DNA from: JARKQH01 sp964631605
GTDB lineage: Bacteria; Verrucomicrobiota; Verrucomicrobiia; Limisphaerales; UBA8199
DNA length: 64,000 nucleotides
Direction: 5' to 3'
NCBI GenBank assembly: GCA_964631605.1
Contig: CAZVYG010000003.1
Location: 62,001-126,000, forward strand
The position numbers and the translations under genes are program-made. The notes under the pieces are model-generated. The model did not search any database. It was given only the letters and a program-made list of their open reading frames with translations, and had not been told where the DNA came from. Shown here one piece after another: positions 16,001-25,765 of this stretch. The stretch's first letter is position 1, and each line of letters opens with the position of its first letter.

Positions 16001-18973
16001 CTAGTCGGCGGCCTTGAGCAACCGGACGGGGCCCAGCAGGCCGGAGGGCAGCAGCGGGTCACCGGCTTTGTATGGGCGATACGTGGTCCGCGCGAACTTG
16101 AGCTCGGGCAAGGCGGCGTCGCCAATCATCCGGTTCGGCCAGAGGTTCGCAACTTCGATCTCGAGCGTGTTGGAACCGGGTTTGAGGGCGCGGCTGATGT
16201 CCACCCGCCACGGGGCGGTCCAGACCACGCCGCAGTCGGCGCCGTTGACCCGCACGCGGGCCATGACGCGCACCTGGCCAAGGTCCAATAGAATGGCCTG
16301 GCTCGCAGCGGCCACCGGCTCCGCCGGGAGATGGAAGGTGGTCCGATAGGCGGCGATGCCCGAGTAATACTTGATGCCGGGCTCGGGCCGCTGGGTCCAG
16401 TCCTGCAAGGTCTCGAATCGGACTGAGGCTGGCGCGCCCAGGGAGGCATCGAAGGAGACGTCCCAGGCCCCGGTCAGAGTCTGAAGCTCGGTGCACTCGG
16501 AGAAGTTCCTGGCGCCGGCGCCGGGGGAAGCAACTGCCGCGGACCTCCGGGTCGGGAATACCACGAAATAGCTTTCGAAGGGTTCAAAATGTAAAGGAAT
16601 TTCGGTATCCCCTGCCCCGCGCCGGTACTGCGGCAGGGACCGGACCTGGCCGGTCATTGGGTTCCAAAGTTCCGGGGCGCCCGTCCCGACGCGAAATGCG
16701 GCGGTGGTTTGGAGGGGCTGATCGGTGCGGTTCGCGACGAAATAGATCTCCCGATCCGCCGTGCGACGATGGGTGTAGCGCACCGGCTCGGGACAGACGA
16801 AGTCCTCGCTCACGCCGAGGTCACGCAGGGCGGCGGCGGCGAGGTCGTAATGGGGGTAAAGAGGCGCTGGCGGCGGTTGCGGGTTCAAGCGCCCAGCGGA
16901 TAGCTCCTCGCCCCAGATGATGCGGCCCTTGCCGTATGGGCGGACGCTTTGGCCGGAGGGAGGAACCAGGCCGCCCCACAAGGCTTTGGCCCGCCGGGCC
17001 ACTTCCCGATCACAGGTGGGATAATTCACGAGGCTGGGGGATTTGCGCGGCGGATTGCCCATGACGACGGCGCCGGCTTTGACGAGCGCCTCGAGTTTGC
17101 GGAGCAGCTCGGGCGTCATGGTTTCACAGTTCGGCAAGACCAGCAGTTGGTAGGTGGCGCCGCCGGGGAAAACAATTCGGCCGGACCGCACCCGGGCCCG
17201 CTCGAGCAGCGCCTGAGCGGAGCAACCGTCGAAATTGAGGCCGCGGCGGTCGGGCAGCCGGCCGGAGCCTGTGAAAGCCGAAGGCGGCGGTTGGAACACA
17301 TTCGGCGCTCCTTCGGGCATGAGGTACAGCAGGTCGGCCACCGTGCGGCCCTGGCGCAAGAGGTGCTGGCAGCGGCTGATATAGCGGTGGTATTCGGCGG
17401 CCATGGGCCACCACGTTTGGCCGCGGTCCCAGTGCACGCCGTAGGGTCCCATCACCATTCCGGGCCGGTCTTCGTCGGGCTTATGAGCGAAGGTGTGGTA
17501 GGCAAAGCGGTTGATACCGGTGGCAAAGGCCCAATCCCCCTGGTTTTTGAGCGCGCCCGGAAAGAGCTTCCACGCCTCTTCCGGCCCCGCGGTAAAGGCC
17601 TCGGCGGCCACGATCGGCAGGCCGAGCACATGCGCAATCGAGGCGGCCGTGTGGCAACTGTACGCGGTGTCAAAGCCCATGCTCCAGAACTCGCACATGG
17701 GCACATCGGCGACCGCGCCTAGGTCGAAGTCGTTTGCCGGGTTCATATCATAAGGCTCGATGGAAAGGCCGAACCCGTGTTTGCGGCCAAGCCGCTTGAG
17801 GTGTTGGGCATGATTCTCGACAACCAATTCCTGGCCGGTCAGGCGCAGGTCCCAGAGAAACCGTTCGCTTTGTTCGCGGCTGCCGACCACCTGCCCGGCA
17901 TAGACGGGGTAAAACGGTTGCGGGTCGTAGCCGCGCCGTTTGCGGAACTCGTCGCGCAGGCGGGGCGTCCAGTTCTGCGCCCCCATTTCCCAACTGTCAA
18001 TGTGCAGCATGGTCCAGCCCCGGCCGCGCGGTCGGGGTCCGACTTTGCCAAGCAATTTTCCGACGTACTCCTGGAAATGCGCGTCCAATGCCGCCGCATC
18101 AAACTTGTCGCACTCGAACCCAATCCCGGGCTCCGGCGCGGGGCGAGTCGAGGCGCCATTATTCCGGCTTACAAAGCGAAGCACGGTCCACTTGCCCTGG
18201 GGAATCTCCCAATCGAGCGTGCCGTCCGGTTTCAAGCGGTCGGTGAGGTCGGTTACTTTTTCGAGCGGGACGGCGGAGCCTGGCGGGTCGGCGGGGAATT
18301 CAGCCGGGGCTTCGAGACGCGGTTTGACATTGGGCTGGGAGGAGAAAGGCGCCCGATAGACCAGGGACTTCTCCTCGAGGTCCGGGAGACTGGCCGGATT
18401 GGAGGGGGTGGGGAACGCCAGGACTGCCACGTCCCGATAAAACCCTTCCCATTGCGAGCGCATTTGCGCGGGCACGTCGCCAAAAAAGGGCCGGTGCGGC
18501 GGCGGCACGGGGAGAGTGCCATGAAACCTGCCGGGGCCTTCCACTTCGACCTTGGCCGCCACGAGGTGCTGCATGGATTGTTCGGGCTTCACCCAGGGTC
18601 CCCCGCTGCCCGTCCACCCCGGCCCGGACCCGAGCGTAATCTCGATGCCCAGCCGCTCGGCCTCGCGCACCGCGTGGACGAACAGGTCCTGCCACTCTTC
18701 GCTCAGGAAATTCACCGGGCCGCGGGGCACGCCCACATTGACTTCGAGAAAGACAAGGTGGCCGATACCGGCGGCCTTCATGGATTCCAGATCCCGCGTC
18801 ATGCCCGTGCGCGAGAGATTGCCATCCATGAAATACCAATACACGCCCGGGCGCGCGGAATCGGGCGGGTCGTGGAACCCGGCTGCGAGATTATCGGCGC
18901 GGCCGAAGGCCAGGCCGGGGCCGAGCAAGCCCAAGCCGATCCACAAAAAGCAGGCGAGGAAACGAGGTCTCAT
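16001..18973 (-). CDS. Secreted GH106-type alpha-L-rhamnosidase-like glycoside hydrolase
   Basis: A 990-residue exported enzyme predicted to remove rhamnose (or a related deoxysugar) from plant or algal glycans. A signal peptide (residues 1-25) is followed by the GH106-like opening PPDSARPGVYWYFMDGNLSR and GMTRDLESMKAAGI. A large TIM-barrel region carries HIDSWEMG, GYDPQPFYPVYAG and LSIEPYD. The C-terminal galactose-binding-like beta sandwich (VNGADCGVVWTAPWRVDIS) is common to GH2/GH106 enzymes. It is the last gene of a minus-strand carbohydrate cluster. The family call is from recognised motifs; linkage specificity is not established. Confidence 0.82.
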   Translation of the reverse strand: MRPRFLACFLWIGLGLLGPGLAFGRADNLAAGFHDPPDSARPGVYWYFMDGNLSRTGMTRDLESMKAAGIGHLVFLEVNVGVPRGPVNFLSEEWQDLFVHAVREAERLGIEITLGSGPGWTGSGGPWVKPEQSMQHLVAAKVEVEGPGRFHGTLPVPPPHRPFFGDVPAQMRSQWEGFYRDVAVLAFPTPSNPASLPDLEEKSLVYRAPFSSQPNVKPRLEAPAEFPADPPGSAVPLEKVTDLTDRLKPDGTLDWEIPQGKWTVLRFVSRNNGASTRPAPEPGIGFECDKFDAAALDAHFQEYVGKLLGKVGPRPRGRGWTMLHIDSWEMGAQNWTPRLRDEFRKRRGYDPQPFYPVYAGQVVGSREQSERFLWDLRLTGQELVVENHAQHLKRLGRKHGFGLSIEPYDMNPANDFDLGAVADVPMCEFWSMGFDTAYSCHTAASIAHVLGLPIVAAEAFTAGPEEAWKLFPGALKNQGDWAFATGINRFAYHTFAHKPDEDRPGMVMGPYGVHWDRGQTWWPMAAEYHRYISRCQHLLRQGRTVADLLYLMPEGAPNVFQPPPSAFTGSGRLPDRRGLNFDGCSAQALLERARVRSGRIVFPGGATYQLLVLPNCETMTPELLRKLEALVKAGAVVMGNPPRKSPSLVNYPTCDREVARRAKALWGGLVPPSGQSVRPYGKGRIIWGEELSAGRLNPQPPPAPLYPHYDLAAAALRDLGVSEDFVCPEPVRYTHRRTADREIYFVANRTDQPLQTTAAFRVGTGAPELWNPMTGQVRSLPQYRRGAGDTEIPLHFEPFESYFVVFPTRRSAAVASPGAGARNFSECTELQTLTGAWDVSFDASLGAPASVRFETLQDWTQRPEPGIKYYSGIAAYRTTFHLPAEPVAAASQAILLDLGQVRVMARVRVNGADCGVVWTAPWRVDISRALKPGSNTLEIEVANLWPNRMIGDAALPELKFARTTYRPYKAGDPLLPSGLLGPVRLLKAAD

Positions 18974-19036
18974 TTAAATCAAGGAGTTTTCTGATTGAGA
19001 ATGGGGGACAACTGGGAGGCCATGGTTTGGCCACCC

Positions 19037-21379
19037 TCACCGGACCACGAAGGCGGCCGTGCCGGTTGCCTTTTTCTCAAAGGGTCCGGGCCGCGGCTGG
19101 GACTTGCTACGGTGTTTACCGAAGTAGTCCCTGTCAACCTTCAGAGGCGAGTCGTCGGGGTCCACGTAGGGAAGGCCCGGGACGCGCGCCTTGCCCAAGA
19201 GTGCCGTGGTCACGAGCCGCGTCCGGGCCTGCCGCAAGGATTGGCCCAAGTCCAGGTAAAGCAGCCATTGTCCTTGTCGCTCGACGAGCCGTGGGGCGGG
19301 ATTGTGGTCCGCGAGCACCAGCGCGTCCGCCTCCCGCGCATAGGGCCGGGCGCCGCAATAATACACGTTGCCGCCGGTGAAAAGCGGGACCGGACGAAAA
19401 TCGTACATCCACAGGCCAAAGCCGCCGGCGGACTGCGGGTCCTTGTCCGGGACGATTTGTGGGGCGTTGGCGGACGGGCCGGGACCCACAAAGATGTTGT
19501 TGTAGAACCGGTTGTCGCCGCCGTCGGTCTTCACGAGGCCGGCGACAGTGGTTGAATGCGCCGGATGATAGGGGGTCTCCCGATTGGGCTCGGGTCGGCT
19601 GATGATTTTGCCGGCAAACAGGTTGTGGGCGTAGGCGCCACCTTCCGACATGTCCAGCAGACTGGTCCCGGAAAGGAACAGATTGTTGTCCACGAGGTAG
19701 GGTCCGTGATTGACTTCCATGAACAGGTCCTCCGACGGCCAGTTGTCATGCAGCAGGTTTTGCGTCACGCGCGTTCCCTGGGCCATCCAGTCCAGCCAGA
19801 TGCCCCGGCAAGTGCGGTAGATATGATTTCCCCGGATGGTTGAGTCAATGGCGGCGTGGAACTTGATCCCCGCCATCTCCGCGCCCCGGAACAAGCGGCG
19901 GACTTGGACGTCGTGAATGACGTTGCCGGTAACAGTGCTGAAGGCCGCGCCCAGGCTGCCGACAATGCCCGCCTGCTCGCAGTGGGAGATGGTGTTGTTG
20001 CGGACAAGATGGTGGCCGATGTTGTCCCGGGTCCAGGGAATGCGGTAGGCGTGGGCGCGTTCGATGGTTTTGACATAGCCTTCGGCGGTGTCGGCGGAGG
20101 TGTTGTCCCACTGGTCGCCGTGTTTGCCCAGCGCGATACCCGAACACACGGAATGGCTGATGATATTGTTTTCGATGATCCAGCCCTTGCTCCAATGCGT
20201 GCCGATCAGCCCGATCTGCTCGGCGGTGGGCGGCGCCCAGGGGGTGGCGGCGTGGCGCATGATGAAACCGCGCACGGTGATAAAGTTGCGGCCCGGCTGG
20301 TCGGGATAGAACACGGTCTGGCGCACATTGATTTCGACGAGCTGCTCGTTGGGATTCACGCGCTCGAACTGGGCCCAAATGGTTGTATTGGTTTCATCCA
20401 CGCGGGCATACCACAATTGCGGGTTGATCTTGCGGTCCGCCGGGGGTGGGGTCTTTTGGCTCTTGAATACCAGGCACACGGTCCTGGTTCCGGCGACCGG
20501 CTTGATCGGGGCCTGGAAGGATGCCCAGGTTTGCCAGTCGCGGGTGCTTTTGACGGGGCAGGCGCCCAGCAACTCGCCTTCGGGCGTGTCGAGCCGGATT
20601 TCGATGATTCCGCCCGAGGAAGCTGAAGCGGCGCGAATCTCGAGCTGGCTGGCGCCAGTCCCGAAGTTCACGTTTTCATATCGCACCCAGTCGCCATGCT
20701 CAATCCAGCCGATGCACTCACCGCCCTCGGAGCAGGGAGCGGTCTGAACGCCTTGCTGAGCCGCAAAAGCGGCGGCGGGAATTCGCGCCCCTTCGGCCGG
20801 GGTCGCCACCGGCCGGAACCAGGCGAGGTTCAACAGGTAATCGTCGTCCACTCCGTTGAGCCATGGCGGTTTCGATCCCGCCGGCATCAAGACCTCCTCG
20901 AGCCGGGCGGCCTCGGTCAGCCATTCGCCATTGAGGTACACAGCACCCGTGTGGTGCTCGCGCCCCCGCGGACTGAACCAGTCGCCGCGAATGAGGTCAC
21001 GGTAGGGATTGAAATGGCCGAAGAAGGAATTCGGCAGGGTCACCTTCCAAACCCCTTCCTGCACCTTTTCCCAACCGCGGATGATTTCCGAGCCCTTGAT
21101 TTCCACGGTCGCGCCGCGGGCGGCCTGGTAAGTGATGCGTTTCCGGTCGGAGGTGCCGCCGCGGGGCGGATTGACCCGCTCGCGATACACTCCTTCCTGC
21201 ACCGTGATGACATCGCCCGGCTGGGCGAGGTCCGCCGCCCGTTGAATGGTGCGGAGCGGGGCCTTGCGCGTGCCGGGATTGGTGTCACTGCCATGCACCG
21301 AGACGTGCCACTCGGCCGCCGGGGCCGGCGCCAGCAGAAGGAGTGTTGGGAGGAGAATAGAAGCGAGCGCAGATTTCAT
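19037..21379 (-). CDS. Secreted right-handed beta-helix protein with inserted CBM6-like domain
   Basis: A 780-residue exported protein, likely a polysaccharide lyase or hydrolase. The ATG at 21379 gives a good signal peptide (ASILLPTLLLLAPAPAA) followed by the DUF1565/beta-helix opening HVSVHGSDTNPGTRKAPLRT. About residues 215-315 look like an inserted CBM6 carbohydrate-binding sandwich (WIEHGDWVRYENVNFGTG to TRTVCLVFKS). Long parallel beta-helix coils follow, with N-N-T-I-x-H type turns. The architecture resembles GH141 and related enzymes, but this cannot be settled here. It lies between the GH106 and mannosylglucose phosphorylase genes. Confidence 0.78.
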   Translation of the reverse strand: MKSALASILLPTLLLLAPAPAAEWHVSVHGSDTNPGTRKAPLRTIQRAADLAQPGDVITVQEGVYRERVNPPRGGTSDRKRITYQAARGATVEIKGSEIIRGWEKVQEGVWKVTLPNSFFGHFNPYRDLIRGDWFSPRGREHHTGAVYLNGEWLTEAARLEEVLMPAGSKPPWLNGVDDDYLLNLAWFRPVATPAEGARIPAAAFAAQQGVQTAPCSEGGECIGWIEHGDWVRYENVNFGTGASQLEIRAASASSGGIIEIRLDTPEGELLGACPVKSTRDWQTWASFQAPIKPVAGTRTVCLVFKSQKTPPPADRKINPQLWYARVDETNTTIWAQFERVNPNEQLVEINVRQTVFYPDQPGRNFITVRGFIMRHAATPWAPPTAEQIGLIGTHWSKGWIIENNIISHSVCSGIALGKHGDQWDNTSADTAEGYVKTIERAHAYRIPWTRDNIGHHLVRNNTISHCEQAGIVGSLGAAFSTVTGNVIHDVQVRRLFRGAEMAGIKFHAAIDSTIRGNHIYRTCRGIWLDWMAQGTRVTQNLLHDNWPSEDLFMEVNHGPYLVDNNLFLSGTSLLDMSEGGAYAHNLFAGKIISRPEPNRETPYHPAHSTTVAGLVKTDGGDNRFYNNIFVGPGPSANAPQIVPDKDPQSAGGFGLWMYDFRPVPLFTGGNVYYCGARPYAREADALVLADHNPAPRLVERQGQWLLYLDLGQSLRQARTRLVTTALLGKARVPGLPYVDPDDSPLKVDRDYFGKHRSKSQPRPGPFEKKATGTAAFVVR

Positions 21380-21479
21380 AGTGCTTTTGTCTTTGCAGCG
21401 GGAAGAGCAAAGCACAAGAGGCGGGCGCTGGTAAAGTCTTCCTTTCAGGAGCCGGCCGCGCCCGTCGCGATGGCTCGCA

Positions 21480-22670
21480 TCACGGATGGGTGCGCCGCCG
21501 CTGCCGAAGATTCTTTTCGATCAACCGGCAGCGCTGTTCCACGCAGATCCGCGACCGCATGCCGTCCTCGGGCGTATTCCGGACGTAGTCCAGCAGTCGT
21601 TCCACGGTGCTGGTGGCCACGTGTGTGCGCGTGTCCGAAGAGGCGTAATAGATGAAGACCTCGCCGTTTGAACGGGCGACCCAGCCGTTGGCGAACAGCA
21701 CATTGGAGACATCCCCCACGCGTTCCTCGCCCTCCGGCGCCATGAAATAGCCGCCGGGCTCTTTGAGCAGTTTCCAGGGCTGGCGCAAATCGCACAGAAA
21801 CAGATAAAGGACGTAGCGCATGCCGGCGGCGGTGTTGCGGACGCCGTGCGCCAGGTGCAGCCACCCGGCGGGGGTCTTGATGGGGGCGGGGCCCAGTCCG
21901 TTCTTGCCTTCCTTGATCGTGTGGTAGAAGCGCGGATCAATAATGGTCTCGCTGGTGATCACCGCGTTCGTGATGTCCGGGCACAACCCCCAGCCGATCC
22001 CATCGCCCGAGCCGGTGGCGGCGAAGTCGCTCATCGGCCGCGTGTAGAACGCATATTGGCCGTTGACGAATTCGGGGTGCAGGACGCAGTTGCGCTGGTG
22101 GAGGGCGGAGGTCTTCAGGTCTGGCAGCCGTTGCCAGTTCACCAGGTCCTTCGTTCGCGCGATACCGCAGCGGGCGATGGCGGCGGACAGGTCGCCCGGC
22201 CTGGAGTCGTCATGACGCTCGGCGCAGAACAGCCCGTAGATCCAGCCGTCTTCGTGCCGCACCAGTCGAAAGTCATAAAGATTCGTTTCGGCTGCATCCA
22301 GCTCGGGCATGCGCACCGGGTAATCCCAGAAACGGAAGCCGTCCACGCCTGTTTTGCTTTCCGCGATGGCAAAAAAGGATTTTCGGTCCCATCCCTCGAC
22401 GCGGGCTCCCAGAAGGATGTTCCCGTTCCACTCGATTGCCCCCGCATTGAACACGGAGTTATTCCCCAAGCGGGTCATCAGGTGGGGGTTGCTGGCGGGG
22501 TCAAAATCGTAACGCCACTCCAGCGGCGTATGTTCCGCGGTCAACACCGGGTATTGGTAACGGTCGAAGATGCCGTTGCCGTGTGGCTGGGGCCGATTCC
22601 GTCGCTGGATGAGGCGACGGTGTTGGAGCTGCATTTGCCTGAGCTTTTGGTTGAAGGCTTTTGTTGTCAT
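21480..22670 (-). CDS. GH130 4-O-beta-D-mannosyl-D-glucose phosphorylase
   Basis: Predicted cytoplasmic phosphorylase that splits mannosyl-beta-1,4-glucose with phosphate into mannose-1-phosphate and glucose. The 396-residue protein matches GH130 subfamily 1: an N-terminal helical extension, LTAEHTPLEWRYD, NAGAIEWNGNILLGARVEG, DGFRFWDYP, YDFRLVRHEDGWIYG and the diagnostic SGDGIGWGLCPD. There is no signal peptide. The gene starts 9 bp after the stop of the cellobiose 2-epimerase gene. This pairing makes the substrate of one enzyme from the product of the other and strongly supports a beta-mannan assignment. Confidence 0.9.
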   Translation of the reverse strand: MTTKAFNQKLRQMQLQHRRLIQRRNRPQPHGNGIFDRYQYPVLTAEHTPLEWRYDFDPASNPHLMTRLGNNSVFNAGAIEWNGNILLGARVEGWDRKSFFAIAESKTGVDGFRFWDYPVRMPELDAAETNLYDFRLVRHEDGWIYGLFCAERHDDSRPGDLSAAIARCGIARTKDLVNWQRLPDLKTSALHQRNCVLHPEFVNGQYAFYTRPMSDFAATGSGDGIGWGLCPDITNAVITSETIIDPRFYHTIKEGKNGLGPAPIKTPAGWLHLAHGVRNTAAGMRYVLYLFLCDLRQPWKLLKEPGGYFMAPEGEERVGDVSNVLFANGWVARSNGEVFIYYASSDTRTHVATSTVERLLDYVRNTPEDGMRSRICVEQRCRLIEKNLRQRRRTHP

Positions 22671-22679
22671 GAGAGTGGT

Positions 22680-23915
22680 TCAAGCGATGGCGGGGTTTCG
22701 GAGACGGCGCATCGTCTCCAGACAGGCCCGCGCGGAGTGATAGGGGCATTTCCACTCGCTGACCTTGGGGAGCTTTGGATCGGGATGGCGGTCGGGAGTG
22801 ACGCGCCAGAACCAGTCCCCGTGGGTCCGGTCCACGATGTAACGCTCGATGAAATCCCAAACGCGGCGAGCGGCCTCGAGGAACTGGGGCTCGCGGCTGA
22901 TTTGCCAGGCATTCACGAAGCCGACCACGGCTTCTGCTTGCGGCCACCATTCCGTGGCGGCGTCCACGATCCGGCCCGCCTTGCCCTCGTAAGCCAGCCC
23001 GCCGTCGGCCGCCAGGCCTTCCTGGAGGACAGCCCGGGCCATGGGGAGGGCGGTCTTGCCGACTTCGTCCAGGAGGATTGGATCGCCGAGGGCTTCCGCC
23101 GCTTCACACAGCAACCAGCTTCCTTCGATGTCGTGGCCGAAGGTGTAGTTGTCGGAGAGCGCTTTCCAGTCCGCGGCGAAATAGTGGTGAAAGTGCCAGG
23201 TGCAGCGGTCGAGAATGCGCTCGCGGAAAATCCGGATGAGCTCGCGGAGCCGTGCCGCCAACCGCGGGTTGGGCCACGCGCGATACAGCGTGGTAAAGGC
23301 CTCAAGCACGTGCAGCGTGGTGTTCATGGATTTCCCGGCACCCAGTTCGGCTCCACCGACCTGCACTGCGGCGGGGGAATGGGACCAGTCGCGCGGCCGC
23401 GCTTCAAAGTAGCCGCCATGCTTCGGATCATGGGTGTGCCGCTCGAGCAATTCGAACAGCTCAACGGCGCGGGCCAGGGCTGAGGGGGAATGAAAGGCCA
23501 GATGATATTCCGCCAGCGCGTAAATGTAAAAAGCCTGCCCATAAACCTGCTTCGAGTCGTCCACAACGCGGCCGGCGTCGTCGAGCTGCCAAAAAGCGCC
23601 GCCGTGCCCGGCATCCCAGAACCGCTCCATCACCCACTGGCGGGCGCGTTCGGCCAGGTCGTGAAAACGGAACTCCGGCCGGGCGCGATAGGCGGCGGCG
23701 AATGTCCAGAGCAGGCGGGTGTTCAGGATCAGGCCCTTGGGTTTGGCGCGATCCGGTTTCAGATCGTTTGTGAGCCAGGCCATCCACCCGCCCTGCTCTG
23801 CATCCAGCGCCGGGCCGGACCAAAAGGGCAGAATGTGCCCGAACAAATGCTCCTCGGCTCGCCGGGCCAGGTCGGCAGCGGCGGAGGCCGCGGGGGGGGG
23901 AGGATCAGCGTTCAT
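22680..23915 (-). CDS. Cellobiose 2-epimerase (AGE family)
   Basis: Predicted cytoplasmic epimerase that converts the reducing-end sugar of beta-1,4-linked disaccharides, here mannobiose to mannosylglucose. The 411 residues fit the (alpha/alpha)6 AGE fold: LLWTFAAAYR, GGAFWQLDDAGRVVDDSKQV, YGQAFYIYALAEYHLAF, MNTTLHVLEAF and GHDIEGSWLLCEAAEA. These match cellobiose 2-epimerases better than N-acylglucosamine 2-epimerases. The ATG overlaps the stop of the GH5-like gene (ATGA at 23912-23915), so translation is probably coupled. A GH130 phosphorylase follows after 9 bp. Confidence 0.88.
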   Translation of the reverse strand: MNADPPPPAASAAADLARRAEEHLFGHILPFWSGPALDAEQGGWMAWLTNDLKPDRAKPKGLILNTRLLWTFAAAYRARPEFRFHDLAERARQWVMERFWDAGHGGAFWQLDDAGRVVDDSKQVYGQAFYIYALAEYHLAFHSPSALARAVELFELLERHTHDPKHGGYFEARPRDWSHSPAAVQVGGAELGAGKSMNTTLHVLEAFTTLYRAWPNPRLAARLRELIRIFRERILDRCTWHFHHYFAADWKALSDNYTFGHDIEGSWLLCEAAEALGDPILLDEVGKTALPMARAVLQEGLAADGGLAYEGKAGRIVDAATEWWPQAEAVVGFVNAWQISREPQFLEAARRVWDFIERYIVDRTHGDWFWRVTPDRHPDPKLPKVSEWKCPYHSARACLETMRRLRNPAIA

Positions 23916-25744
23916 CGCTCGTCGGCCTGCCGCTGAATTTCGACGCGCGAAATCTGCGCTTCGCCGGTGAACTCAATCCGAACGAAACGGTCGGTGGCTT
24001 CGGGGGATTTCAGTTCGTAAATGGCCCGGCGCCAGTAACCGTAGTCGCCCGCGCCGAAGGGAAAGTCCTTCCGCTCCGCCGCCGCCGGACGAAACGCGGC
24101 GCCATCGGCCGAGAGGCTGAGTTCGAGGTCCGCCAGCGCTTTGGGAAAAAAGACGAAAACCCTCGCCCCAACGATGGGCGACGCCACCCGATACACCAAG
24201 GCACTGCCGGCGGTCCCCGCCGCCCGATGCGCGTCCTCCATGGCGGAGCGGCAATCGCGCGATTTGATCTCCAAGTCGCCCGCCCGCGAATGGGCTTTTG
24301 CAAAGTCGCCCAGTTCGTCGACCAGCGTGACGGTCCTGACCCGCACGGGCCCCACGACATTCGACGGTTCGGAGAGGCCCGATTGGTTCTTCGCCCGCAC
24401 GCGATAGAACCACCGACCGCAGGGCGCGGTCTCGTCGCTGAAGAAAAGCTGGTACTGGGTGAAGCTCTCGTCCACATTGTCCGCAATCGCCGTCCACGGT
24501 CCATTTTTCCGCGAGGCCCGCTCGATCCCGTAGCACTGGGCGCCGACCGACCCCTGCCAGGCGAGCAGGACGGGTTCGGTGATGGGCAGCAGGCGGGGCG
24601 GTATGGGGATGGGAATCGGGGGCGGCGTGAGGCCCCGAATGGCAAAGGCCTGTTCGCGCACCAGTCGCATAAAGGGGATTTCGTCGTAATCGTCAGCGAT
24701 CGGCGACCCGGGCCAATGGAAAGCCTTGTACTTGTTGCCGCCCGCCGGCTCGCTGTGCCAATAAAAACCGCCGTCCCGGCTGCGGAAACGCAGGCTCCAG
24801 GCCAGCGCGCCCGCCGTCTGTGTTTCGACCACCGCCTGAATGGCATCGGCCATCTCGCGCGTGGAGACAAAACCAAATTCGCCCACAATATAGGGCTTGC
24901 GGCCCCGGGCGCGCGCGGCGTTGTCCCGGATGAGCTGCGCGAAACTTTTTTGGCCGCCGGGATAATGATGCGTTGTGACGATGTCCACCTCGGGCATGGT
25001 CAGGGACTCCTCCCGCAGGACCGTCGCATGGAAGCCTTCCATCACGGGATGGTTGGGGTCCAGCGACTTGATGAAACCCGCGATTTGCCGGGTGAAGGAG
25101 GGCGGACATTCCAGCTCGTTCCCCGTCTCCCAGCAGAGAATCGCTTTGTCATCGGCATAACGCACGCCGGTCAGCGTGTTGGTGCGTGTTAAAACAAACC
25201 GGAGGGTCTGCTTGAAATCCTCGAGGAGCTGTGGGTCCGTCCAGAAATCGTTCTTTGTTTTGCCGCGGAAACCGGCGTATTCGGCCCGTCCACCCCACCA
25301 ATGCCAGTTGTCCACGAAGGGAATGATCAGCCGCACGCCCTGCTCATTGGCGACCTGTAAAACGAGGTCAAGGGCGTGGAAAGCCTCCTCGTTGAACCGG
25401 CCCGGGCCCAGCACGTGGCGGGGAATGCCGGGCGGGTCCTGAGGCCGTTGAACGGAGAGCACGTAGGTGCGGACCACCTGGCCGCCCATTTGCCGGACGG
25501 TGGCCAGGGCGTCCGTCACCTCGAAGCGGTCCGGCAGCCGCCAGCCGGTGGCTGTGGCATCCGCAAACGGCACGTGATCCTCGACCAAATGGAGGTTGGG
25601 AATGTTCCAGGAGAGGAAGCGGTAGGGCCGGCCATTCTCCATCAACTGGTCGCCTTGGACGCGGACGAAATCGCGGAACTGCGATTCGGCCCCGAGGGAG
25701 CTCGCCAGGGCGAGCACCGCGACGGTGAGGATGGATCGTTTCAT
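23912..25744 (-). CDS. Secreted GH5-like beta-glycanase (mannanase candidate)
   Basis: A 610-residue exported enzyme with a signal peptide (SILTVAVLALASSLGAES) and a clan GH-A TIM barrel. It opens FVRVQGDQLMENGRPYRFLS as in mannanase-like GH5 proteins. The acid/base Glu lies in WETGNEL (about E210) and the nucleophile in VGEFGF (about E286). After about residue 380 a fibronectin-III-like domain and a C-terminal beta sandwich follow, probably for substrate binding. ATG 25744 with GGAGAG upstream is preferred over a TTG two codons earlier. The gene sits between the SSS symporter and the epimerase, so beta-mannan is the best-supported substrate (inference). Confidence 0.82.
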   Translation of the reverse strand: MKRSILTVAVLALASSLGAESQFRDFVRVQGDQLMENGRPYRFLSWNIPNLHLVEDHVPFADATATGWRLPDRFEVTDALATVRQMGGQVVRTYVLSVQRPQDPPGIPRHVLGPGRFNEEAFHALDLVLQVANEQGVRLIIPFVDNWHWWGGRAEYAGFRGKTKNDFWTDPQLLEDFKQTLRFVLTRTNTLTGVRYADDKAILCWETGNELECPPSFTRQIAGFIKSLDPNHPVMEGFHATVLREESLTMPEVDIVTTHHYPGGQKSFAQLIRDNAARARGRKPYIVGEFGFVSTREMADAIQAVVETQTAGALAWSLRFRSRDGGFYWHSEPAGGNKYKAFHWPGSPIADDYDEIPFMRLVREQAFAIRGLTPPPIPIPIPPRLLPITEPVLLAWQGSVGAQCYGIERASRKNGPWTAIADNVDESFTQYQLFFSDETAPCGRWFYRVRAKNQSGLSEPSNVVGPVRVRTVTLVDELGDFAKAHSRAGDLEIKSRDCRSAMEDAHRAAGTAGSALVYRVASPIVGARVFVFFPKALADLELSLSADGAAFRPAAAERKDFPFGAGDYGYWRRAIYELKSPEATDRFVRIEFTGEAQISRVEIQRQADER

Positions 25745-25765
25745 CGGCAATCTCTCCGAGGTGGA

